Shown: positions 56,741 through 64,000 of the stretch, in pieces
Numbering within the stretch: the stretch's first letter is position 1
How the letters are laid out: each line of letters starts with the position of its first letter
NCBI GenBank assembly: GCA_016703265.1
Contig: JADJCK010000012.1
Location: forward strand, 62,001-126,000
Reading direction: 5' to 3'
From: a bacterium
GTDB lineage: Bacteria; Krumholzibacteriota; Krumholzibacteriia; LZORAL124-64-63
DNA length: 64,000 bases
The notes under the pieces: model-generated
What the model was told of the DNA's origin: nothing
The model's database searches: none
Seen by the model: the letters and a program-made list of their open reading frames with translations, nothing else
Translations under genes and position numbers: made by a program

Positions 56741-57343
56741 ATGACCAGCCTGGTCCTCCTGAGGCGGCAGATGGTCGAGATCGGCCGCCGGTTGCAGCAG
56801 CAGAACCTGATCGTGGCCGCCGAGGGGAACCTGTCGGTTCGACTCGGCGGCCACGCTTTTCTGGTAACGCCCTCGGGCGTGGGGAAGGGCGACCTGCGGG
56901 TCCAGGACCTGCTCGAGATCGATGCCGCGGGCCGTTGCCCGCGTGGGCGCCCATCCAGTGAATGGCCCCTTCACCGCCGCATCTACGAGAACCGCCCGGA
57001 CATCGGGGCGATCTGCCACGCGCATCCACCCTGGGCCACGGCCTTTGCCGCCGCAGGGCGCGACCTCGACGGCTCCCTGCTGACGGAAACCGCAGCCATC
57101 CTGGGCAGGGTTCCCGTGTGTTCGCGGGCCGAACCGGGGACGGAAGCTGCAGCCGATTCGGTGCTGCCGCATATCCGCAGCCATGACGCGGTGCTGCTCG
57201 GCAGCCATGGCGCCGTGACGGTGGGGCGCGATTTGCCGGCCGCTTTCGCGCTGCTGGAGACGGTGGAGAGATTGGCGCAGGTCACGCTGCTGGCATCGCT
57301 GGCGCGAGGCGAGGGGGGCAGCCTGCCACCGGGCCTGCGCTGA
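56741..57343 (+). CDS. Class II aldolase/adducin-family protein
   Basis: A 200-residue zinc aldolase of the L-fuculose-1-phosphate/L-ribulose-5-phosphate group. EGNLSVRLGGHAFLVTPSG binds phosphate, SSEWPLHRRIY gives the catalytic Glu, and the zinc ligands are in CHAHPPWAT and LLGSHGAVT. The substrate cannot be told. GGGCAGGGCG precedes the ATG. It sits 16 bases after the TolB-like gene and may be co-transcribed. Confidence 0.85.
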   Translation: MTSLVLLRRQMVEIGRRLQQQNLIVAAEGNLSVRLGGHAFLVTPSGVGKGDLRVQDLLEIDAAGRCPRGRPSSEWPLHRRIYENRPDIGAICHAHPPWATAFAAAGRDLDGSLLTETAAILGRVPVCSRAEPGTEAAADSVLPHIRSHDAVLLGSHGAVTVGRDLPAAFALLETVERLAQVTLLASLARGEGGSLPPGLR

Positions 57344-57363
57344 TCGCGCGCGGCGACGAGCCG

Positions 57364-58617
57364 TCAGTCGGGCAGGCCGCTGTAGATCCGCGTGAGCCGG
57401 CCGGTGATGGCCGCCCAGCCGAAGTGTTCTTCCATCAGCCGGCGCCCGCCGGCGGCCAGCGAGTGCGCCAGCTTCCCGTCGGAAGTCACCCGCAACAACG
57501 CCTCGGCGAACGCCGCGTCGGGCGGGGCCACGTACAGGGCCGTCGAGTCCGCCGTCGCAATGCCCTCGGCACCCACCGCGGTCGTCACCACCGGGACACC
57601 GCGTGCGAGGGCTTCCAGGACCTTGATCTTGATGCCGCCGCCCTCGGTCAGCGGCGCGGCAAAGGCGTGGCAGTGCCGGAAGTGCGGCGCCAGGTCGTCC
57701 ACGTAGCCGAGTGCCGTAACGCCCTGTGCCGACCAGTTCGCGGCGTCGCCCAGTGTCGCGAGGAACGTGTCCGACCCGCGTCCCGCCAGTTCGAGTGTTG
57801 CCTCGGGACGTGCCGCACGGACCCGCGGCCAGACCACTTCCAGCAGTCGCCTTGCGCCGCTGCGATTCGGGCCGTGGCTGAACGAGCCGACGAACAGGAT
57901 CCGGCAGCCATCGGCAGGCGGGTCCCAGTCGGCACGCACGGCTTCGAGATCCATGCCGAGCGGGACCGTGGACAGCCTGCGGCCGCCCATGGCCTCGAGG
58001 AGCACACGATCCTGCTCCGTGACGCAGAGCGTCCTGTCGGCCCAGCCGCAGGCCTCGACCTGGAGCCGTCGCCAGCGCGCGGCTTCCACGCGCGCCAACC
58101 GCCGGCGCCAGGGGTCGGTGGCGATCTCGGCGCGCCGGTCGCGCGGCAGCGAGCCCAGTTCGTGGGTGTTGAGAATGAGCCGGGGACGGGCCCCGTCGGG
58201 CAGCCGCCGCAGGTCGCGGCAATGGAGGGCGAGCTGCAGGTACTCGATCTGGACCGCCTCGGGGCGCGTGCGCTCCACGATGTCGGCGACACGTGCCGCG
58301 AGGGCGGCCGTGCGGTACTTCTCGACGAAGTACGGAAATCCCGACGCGGTCGCTCGCGCGGCAGCGGCCAGACGGTGCCGCCAGAATGCGAACCTGCGGG
58401 TCCCGGCAGCGCTGCGGTCGGCAAATGGAAGCCCCTCGACCGCCACGCCCAGGGTCCGCACGTCGTCCACCAGGCCTTCCTCGCCGGGGCGGACGAGGCA
58501 GGCCGCCGTGACCTCATGCTGCCGCGCCAGCCAGCCCAGGAGGTCGCGCACGGCCGTACCGCCGCCGTGGCCGACGCGGCGGTGGGGCAGGTACGGGGAC
58601 AGGACGAGGATCCTCAT
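57364..58617 (-). CDS. Glycosyltransferase family 4 (GT-B) enzyme
   Basis: A 417-residue GT-B enzyme. The N-terminal Rossmann half starts MRILVLSPYLPHRRVGHGGG. The C-terminal half has the nucleotide-sugar site: LFVGSFSHGPNRSGARRLLEVVWP, LELAGRGS and the closing FAAPLTEGGGIKIKVLEALARGVPVVTT, with the conserved EX7E type Glu pair in this family. It resembles enzymes next to exosortase/EPS systems, but none is visible here. Start MRILVLSPYLP was chosen over a GTG/ATG 27 bases upstream. Confidence 0.85.
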   Translation of the reverse strand: MRILVLSPYLPHRRVGHGGGTAVRDLLGWLARQHEVTAACLVRPGEEGLVDDVRTLGVAVEGLPFADRSAAGTRRFAFWRHRLAAAARATASGFPYFVEKYRTAALAARVADIVERTRPEAVQIEYLQLALHCRDLRRLPDGARPRLILNTHELGSLPRDRRAEIATDPWRRRLARVEAARWRRLQVEACGWADRTLCVTEQDRVLLEAMGGRRLSTVPLGMDLEAVRADWDPPADGCRILFVGSFSHGPNRSGARRLLEVVWPRVRAARPEATLELAGRGSDTFLATLGDAANWSAQGVTALGYVDDLAPHFRHCHAFAAPLTEGGGIKIKVLEALARGVPVVTTAVGAEGIATADSTALYVAPPDAAFAEALLRVTSDGKLAHSLAAGGRRLMEEHFGWAAITGRLTRIYSGLPD

Positions 58618-58680
58618 GGGTGAATGGCGGCACGGGAAACGCACCGTGCGCGGGTTCGGCGGAGAGCGGGGACGATCGGT

Positions 58681-58965
58681 TCAGAAGGCGACATAGCCGC
58701 GGGCCATCGACAGGTCGAGCTTCTTGCGCTCGAACTCGACTTCCCAGGCGGTGGACCCTTCCTCGAGCTGGGGGCGATTCTTGAGCAGGAAAGTCGTTGT
58801 CTGCTCGTCGATTTCGTCCTCGATGCGCAGGTCCGTCATGATCAGCATTTCCACGAGGCGCATGAAGTCGTTCTCGGCCAGTTCGATGTCGACGAGTTCC
58901 TCGTCGAGGAGCCTCTCGCAGATCTCCTTGGCCAGCACCGTGATGCGTTCTTCCGAAAGGCGCAT
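58681..58965 (-). CDS. DUF507 protein, copy B
   Basis: A 94-residue helical protein. Its start MRLSEERITVLAKEICERL and middle DLRIEDEIDEQTTTFL match DUF507. The downstream member of a tandem pair; the neighbour at 59021 shares the first four residues (MRLS) and the EDEID core. Function unknown. Confidence 0.85.
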   Translation of the reverse strand: MRLSEERITVLAKEICERLLDEELVDIELAENDFMRLVEMLIMTDLRIEDEIDEQTTTFLLKNRPQLEEGSTAWEVEFERKKLDLSMARGYVAF

Positions 58966-59020
58966 GGAGGGCTCCCTTGCCGAAACCGGCCTGCCGCAGG
59001 TGCGGCGCCGGGCCGGCGGA

Positions 59021-59302
59021 CTAGAGGACGAAGCGTTTCTTGCGGGCCAGTTCCCGTTTCATCTTGGCCCTCAGGGCGCCGACGTCCATTTCCATGGCGC
59101 GTATTTCGTTGACGTTCTGGGCGAGGAGCTGTTCGACTTCCTGGTCGATTTCGTCCTCGAGTCGCAGGTTGTCCGCCAAGGCGTCCTCGATCGCGCGCAG
59201 CACGAGATCGGTGTTGCCCGCGGGGTGGATCCGCGGGTCATCCTGCATCATTTTCAGGACCCGCTTGCCCAGGTGCTCGATCTTGCGGTTGCTCAGACGC
59301 AC
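59021..59302 (-). CDS. DUF507 protein, copy A
   Basis: A 93-residue helical protein, upstream partner of the gene at 58681. NLRLEDEIDQEVEQLLAQN and the start MRLSNRKIEHLGKRVLKMM are the DUF507 marks. The basic end (MKRELARKKRFVL) differs from copy B. The two lie 55 bases apart in one transcript. Confidence 0.85.
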   Translation of the reverse strand: MRLSNRKIEHLGKRVLKMMQDDPRIHPAGNTDLVLRAIEDALADNLRLEDEIDQEVEQLLAQNVNEIRAMEMDVGALRAKMKRELARKKRFVL

Positions 59303-59388
59303 GACGTAATCTCCCGTTTCCGGTTCGCGGGCGGCCGCGCGCGGCCTGACGCCGCGAACGTTGCCTATTCAAAGGCTTTTACGCGGGG

Positions 59389-59417
59389 TTGGCAAGCGAA
59401 AACGGGTCGGCTATTGT
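59389..59417 (+). promoter_or_regulatory. Sigma-70 promoter of the moxR-batA operon
   Basis: TTGGCA, 17 bases, TATTGT, 118 bases upstream of the moxR-like ATG. Good spacing; both boxes near consensus. Confidence 0.5.
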
Positions 59418-59534
59418 GGGCGATCGGGGTTCACCGCCCTCGGGAACTCCGGTCGCCGGCGTGCGTATGAATCGCCCGCCCCGACTTCCGGCACCGACCC
59501 CAGTCCACGGCCGAACCCGGCCGGGAAGGTGAAC

Positions 59535-60521
<987 letters not shown>

Positions 60522-60526
60522 CCGAC

Positions 60527-61444
60527 ATGGCCGACCAGAACCGCAACGTCCAGATCCCTGCCGAGATCCTCGCCGCCGTGCGCAGGATCGAGATTCGCAC
60601 GCGCCGCCTCGTGGAGGAGGTGTTCTCCGGTGAATACCATTCGGTGTTCAAGGGCACCGGCATGGAGTTCCGCGAGGTGCGCGAGTACGTACCCGGCGAC
60701 GATGTCCGCGCCATCGACTGGAACGTGACGGCACGCACGGGAGACCCCTTCGTCAAGCTCTACGATGAAGAGCGCGAACTGACGGTGATGCTGGCGGTGG
60801 ACCTCAGTCGCAGCGGGCGCTTCGGCAGCGGCGCACGTTTCAAGTCCGAGGTCGCGGCGGAATTGTGCGGCGTGCTGGCTTTTGCAGCCATCGCCAACAA
60901 GGACAAGGTCGGCCTCGTCCTGTTCAGTGACAGGGTCGAGAAGTTCATTCCCCCGGCCAAGGGCCGCAGCCACGTGCTCCGCCTGATCCGCGAACTGCTT
61001 ACCTTCGAGCCCGAGGGCCGCGGCACGGACCTGGATGCGCCGCTGCGGCTGCTCGGTTCCGTCCTCAAGCGGAAGGCGACGGTCTTCCTGGTGTCCGACT
61101 TCTGGGCCGGCGATTTCACGACCAGCCTGTCCGTCCTTTCGCGGCGGCATGATGTCGTGGCCGTCAGGGTCCGCGACCCTCGTGAGTCGGCACTGCTGGA
61201 ACTCGGACTCGTTCACTGGGTCGATGCCGAAACCGGGCGTCCGTTGCTGATCGACACCTCTTCGGCCCGGGTCAGGCGCCGGCTCGCCGCCGGTGCGGAG
61301 GCGCACGACGGGGCGCTCTCGAAGCTGTTCCAGTCGCGCGGTGTCGACGTCGTCGATATCGACGCGACCGGTTCGTACGTCGAACCGTTGCGACGCTTCT
61401 TCCTCGGTCGCGAAGGCCGCCAGGGCCGGCGGAGGGCGCGGTGA
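60527..61444 (+). CDS. DUF58 protein of the MoxR operon
   Basis: A 305-residue soluble protein. The DUF58 motif is FREVREYVPGDDVRAIDWNVTARTG. The C-terminal half is VWA-like: MLAVDLSRSGRFG and TVFLVSDFW. It is six bases after moxR, and is the usual MoxR partner. Confidence 0.92.
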   Translation: MADQNRNVQIPAEILAAVRRIEIRTRRLVEEVFSGEYHSVFKGTGMEFREVREYVPGDDVRAIDWNVTARTGDPFVKLYDEERELTVMLAVDLSRSGRFGSGARFKSEVAAELCGVLAFAAIANKDKVGLVLFSDRVEKFIPPAKGRSHVLRLIRELLTFEPEGRGTDLDAPLRLLGSVLKRKATVFLVSDFWAGDFTTSLSVLSRRHDVVAVRVRDPRESALLELGLVHWVDAETGRPLLIDTSSARVRRRLAAGAEAHDGALSKLFQSRGVDVVDIDATGSYVEPLRRFFLGREGRQGRRRAR

Positions 61445-62571
61445 TGCGCCGACACGAACACGGTGGCGGACTCCGCCCGGTCGCCGGCGCACGGTTGCTG
61501 ACGGCAGCTCTGGCCGTGCTGGCGATGGTGACGTCGGCAGGGGCGCAGATGCCGCCGGTACCCGGCGGGTCGGCGCCTGCAGTACCCGACACCGGTCGGC
61601 TTGCATTTGCAGCAGCGGACTCGCTGCCCGCCCCGACCGCCTTCCATGTTCTCGGCGACACCGTGGCTTTCGGCGGGCTCCTTGGTATCGCCTGGGACCT
61701 GCCGCAGGGAGCCGGGAGCACCGGTGCGCCGCCGACGGTGGCTGGCGACCAGCTCATCCTCGAGCCCGAGCCCGCGCGGCCCTGGTGGCGTATCACGGGC
61801 GGCGGTCGAAGCAAGCTCTTCGCCGATGCCGTGGCGGCGCTTCCCCCTTCGCCGGGCGAACGGGTCGTGGCGACGTACCGCGTGTACCGCACCGCACCGT
61901 TCCGGCTCGAATGGCTGGGCCGGACTTCGCCGGTCGTCCTGGTCCGCGGGCGCGTCGACGATCCTTCGCGCCTGGCTGCAATTCGCGACCCGCGGCCCGT
62001 CGGCTGGTTCACGGCTGCGGCAGCCGTCCTGCTGGCCCTGCTGGTCCTGCTGGCCGCTGCGTCCTGGTGGTGGTGGCGTCGCCGACGCCGTCGCGACAAT
62101 TCAGCGCTGGACTGGTCGCTCCCGGAACCGGCGTGGATCGGCACGGCCCTGGCCCTTCGGGTGCTGCTGGCTGAGCGCCACCTCGAACGGGGCGACACTC
62201 GCCTGTTTCTCGATGGCCTGGCCGCGGTGGCGCGCCGCCATGCTGCCGGACACTTCGGGGTCGCGGCGGCCGAGATGACAGGTCGTGAGCTCGTCGCTTC
62301 CTGCAACGCCCGCGGTTACGCTCCCGTGCAGCCCGAGGCGCTGGCGCGCATCATCGATGCGGCCGACCTCCACCGGTACGACCGGGCTGCTCCGACCGCC
62401 GAATGGTGCCGACAAGAGGCCGTCGACCTGCTGACGGCCCTGTCCGCGACCCGGGTGATGCCCCGGCAGACTCCGGTCGCCGCCGAGCGATTGCTTGAAG
62501 CGGGCAAGGCCTGGACCGCGGTCACGGCAGACCTGGCCGGCGCCGCCATCCCGGGGGAGGTCGCGCGATGA
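61444..62571 (+). CDS. Membrane protein of unknown function in the Bat operon (DUF4381-like position)
   Basis: A 375-residue protein with a signal peptide (LLTAALAVLAMVTSAGA), a periplasmic beta-rich part (60-170), one membrane helix followed by WWWWRRRRRR (about 180-205) and a cytosolic C-terminal helical domain (LALRVLLAERHLERGDTRLFLDGLAAVARRHAAG). The order, between DUF58 and batA, is where other genomes carry a DUF4381-like or BatD-related protein. I recognise no definite domain. ATG 61444 overlaps the DUF58 stop (TGATG). Confidence 0.75.
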   Translation: MRRHEHGGGLRPVAGARLLTAALAVLAMVTSAGAQMPPVPGGSAPAVPDTGRLAFAAADSLPAPTAFHVLGDTVAFGGLLGIAWDLPQGAGSTGAPPTVAGDQLILEPEPARPWWRITGGGRSKLFADAVAALPPSPGERVVATYRVYRTAPFRLEWLGRTSPVVLVRGRVDDPSRLAAIRDPRPVGWFTAAAAVLLALLVLLAAASWWWWRRRRRRDNSALDWSLPEPAWIGTALALRVLLAERHLERGDTRLFLDGLAAVARRHAAGHFGVAAAEMTGRELVASCNARGYAPVQPEALARIIDAADLHRYDRAAPTAEWCRQEAVDLLTALSATRVMPRQTPVAAERLLEAGKAWTAVTADLAGAAIPGEVAR

Positions 62572-63557
62572 TGGAATTCGCCCGGCCCTGGCTCCTGGCG
62601 GCGCTGCCGTTCGTCATCGCTGTGGCCTGGTGGCGGAGCAGGGGCGTCCCGGCTGCCGGTCGCCTGCGGCACCCGAACGTGGCGCTCTTCGGCGCTGGCG
62701 TGCGCGGGTGGCGGGTCCGGGCGGTCTCCCTGCTGCCCTGGCTCTCGGCGCTGGGCGTTGCGCTTCTGGTCGTGGCGGCCTCCGGTCCGCGACAGGCACA
62801 TCGTTCGGAGGAAGTCGAGGGCGAGGGCACCGATATCGTTCTGGCACTCGACATCAGCGGCAGCATGCAGTCGCTCGACTTCCAGCCGCTCGACCGGCTC
62901 GAGTCCGCCAAGGCCGTGATCCGCGAGTTCATCAGCGGCCGTCCGCACGACCAGATCGGGCTCGTGGTCTTCGCGGCCCGCGCCTTTACGCAATGCCCGC
63001 TCACCCTGGACCATCCGGTATTGACCGGATTTCTCGACGAGATCAGGGTCGGCCTGGTCGATGACGGCACGGCCATCGGCCTTGGCCTGGCCACGGCCGT
63101 ATCGCGGCTGCAGAGGTCCACGTCGCCGAGCCGCACCATCATCCTGTTGACCGACGGCGTGAACAACGTGCCAACGCTCGAACCGGAAACCGCAGCCAGG
63201 CTCGCCAAGACGTTCGGCATCCGGGTCTACGCCGTGGCGATCGGGCGCGAGGGAATGGTCCCGTTCCCGGTCGAGGATCCGATCTTCGGGCGGCGCACGC
63301 GGCAGATCGAGTCGAAGATCGACCTGGCGCTCCTGCGCCGCATCGCCGACACGACGGGCGGCGAGATGTTCCAGGCCACCGATCCCGAGGCCCTGCAGAA
63401 CATCTTCCGCAAGATCGACGAGATGGAGAAGGTGCGTTTCCGCACGACGGTCAGTACCTGGTACCGCGAGCGCATGGCCTGGTTCGCCGTGCCCGGACTG
63501 GTCCTGCTGCTGGCCGAGGCGCTGCTGGCGGCAACATGGCTCAGGAGGCTGCCATGA
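62568..63557 (+). CDS. batA: Von Willebrand A protein BatA
   Basis: A 329-residue membrane protein. Two helices flank a VWA domain (about 80-290). The MIDAS motif is DISGSM (DxSxS); the fourth-residue Thr is in DDGTAIGLGL and the Asp in LLTDGVNN. The N-terminal part is a short BatA domain. Its ATG overlaps the previous stop by four bases, with GGGGGAGG seven bases upstream. It is the aerotolerance-type VWA subunit. Confidence 0.93.
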   Translation: MMEFARPWLLAALPFVIAVAWWRSRGVPAAGRLRHPNVALFGAGVRGWRVRAVSLLPWLSALGVALLVVAASGPRQAHRSEEVEGEGTDIVLALDISGSMQSLDFQPLDRLESAKAVIREFISGRPHDQIGLVVFAARAFTQCPLTLDHPVLTGFLDEIRVGLVDDGTAIGLGLATAVSRLQRSTSPSRTIILLTDGVNNVPTLEPETAARLAKTFGIRVYAVAIGREGMVPFPVEDPIFGRRTRQIESKIDLALLRRIADTTGGEMFQATDPEALQNIFRKIDEMEKVRFRTTVSTWYRERMAWFAVPGLVLLLAEALLAATWLRRLP

Positions 63558-64000
63558 GGTTCGGCGTGCAGCCGTGGCTCTGGGTCGTTCCGTTGCTGCC
63601 GGTGCTCTGGCTGGCGCTCCGCCTGGGGGAGGGCCGGAACCGGTCCGGATTGCGGCGACTGCTTGGCGAGCGGGCGTCCGAGCACGTCGAGGGTCGGCAT
63701 GGCACCCTGCTGGGGTGGGACCGCTTCCTCCTGCTGGCCGGCCTGTTCTGGCTGCTGATCGCGCTGGCGCGCCCGCAGTGGGGAGCCAGCGAGGTGACCG
63801 TGACGCAGCGCGGGTCCGATGTCGTCGTTGCGCTGGACATCTCGAATTCGATGCTGGCCGAGGACGTGGCGCCCAGTCGTCTCGAGCGCGCGAAGACGGA
63901 GCTCGGCAGCTTCCTCGGACGGGTGCAGGAAAGCCGCATCGGCCTCGTGTTCTTCGCGGGCGCGGCATTCGTGCAGTGCCCGCTGACGCTCGATTACGGG
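63554..64000 (+). CDS. batB: Von Willebrand A protein BatB, 3' end missing
   Basis: 149 residues before the window ends. It starts with two hydrophobic helices (LWVVPLLPVLWLAL and LLLAGLFWLLIALARPQWG), then a VWA domain with DISNSMLAED as the MIDAS start. The length and order identify BatB, the second VWA protein of the aerotolerance operon. The ATG overlaps batA by ATGA. The rest of the domain and any batC/batD lie outside the window. Confidence 0.9.
   Translation, partial: MRFGVQPWLWVVPLLPVLWLALRLGEGRNRSGLRRLLGERASEHVEGRHGTLLGWDRFLLLAGLFWLLIALARPQWGASEVTVTQRGSDVVVALDISNSMLAEDVAPSRLERAKTELGSFLGRVQESRIGLVFFAGAAFVQCPLTLDYG

Overview
The window is about 68% GC and densely packed with bacterial genes. 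It looks like chromosome from a Gram-negative bacterium: there are lipobox lipoproteins, a TonB C-terminal domain, a TolB-like propeller and secreted proteins. Two secreted proteins end in a FlgD-like Ig fold with an 'NPFNP'/'NPANPS' motif. That tail is typical of FCB-type and candidate lineages such as Eisenbacteria, Krumholzibacteriota and Latescibacteria. The lineage is my inference; there is no rRNA here to test it. No phage, IS element, CRISPR or integrase was found.

Layout. 1-5.3 kb: end of an acyl-CoA dehydrogenase, a secreted sugar-dehydrogenase-like propeller, a POT-like transporter and a coupled YIP1/DUF2752 membrane pair. 5.5-13.1 kb: a long coupled + strand operon from one good sigma-70 promoter (pepA, MATE exporter, xseA, xseB, three-gene ABC-2 exporter). 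13.1-22.8 kb: a secreted protein, methylmalonyl-CoA epimerase, an M29 aminopeptidase, an ECF sigma/anti-sigma/DUF4252 operon with a probable autoregulated promoter, a three-gene biotin-dependent acyl-CoA carboxylase operon, and a kinase-like protein that has lost its phospho-acceptor His but kept a receiver. 23-30.5 kb: a secreted OB-fold protein, enoyl-CoA hydratase, then a cluster of 2-oxoacid:ferredoxin oxidoreductase (delta, alpha, fused beta-gamma), an alanine-dehydrogenase-like protein lacking two key residues, and a CoA-transferase. 30.5-41.4 kb: NtrC-type regulator, tRNA-Leu, the proteostasis cluster tig-clpP-clpX-lon-engB, a temptin-like secreted protein, purA, tRNA-Lys, and a small protein behind a sigma-28-like promoter. 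41.4-53.1 kb: secreted M3 peptidase, propeller lipoprotein, nadA-nifS, ribosomal protein S1, hemolysin III family protein, an HDOD-SpoIIE phosphatase, and a glycosidase-like secreted propeller. 53.2-58.7 kb: TPR protein, TonB-C lipoprotein, TolB-like lipoprotein, class II aldolase, glycosyltransferase. 58.7-64 kb: tandem DUF507 genes, then a moxR-DUF58-(unknown)-batA-batB operon that runs off the window.

How the genes fit together. Acyl-CoA dehydrogenase, enoyl-CoA hydratase, acyl-CoA carboxylase and epimerase point to acyl-CoA/propionyl-CoA metabolism. The oxidoreductase cluster would feed acyl-CoA and reduced ferredoxin from 2-oxoacids and could conserve energy through CoA transfer. NadA (Fe-S) sits beside a NifS-type desulfurase.

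Quality warning. Five otherwise intact reading frames carry single-base shifts (M29 peptidase twice, clpX, lon, purA, and a signal peptide near 13.17 kb), most in short G or C runs. The essential or conserved nature of these genes makes sequencing or assembly error the best explanation, so short frame breaks elsewhere should be read with caution.
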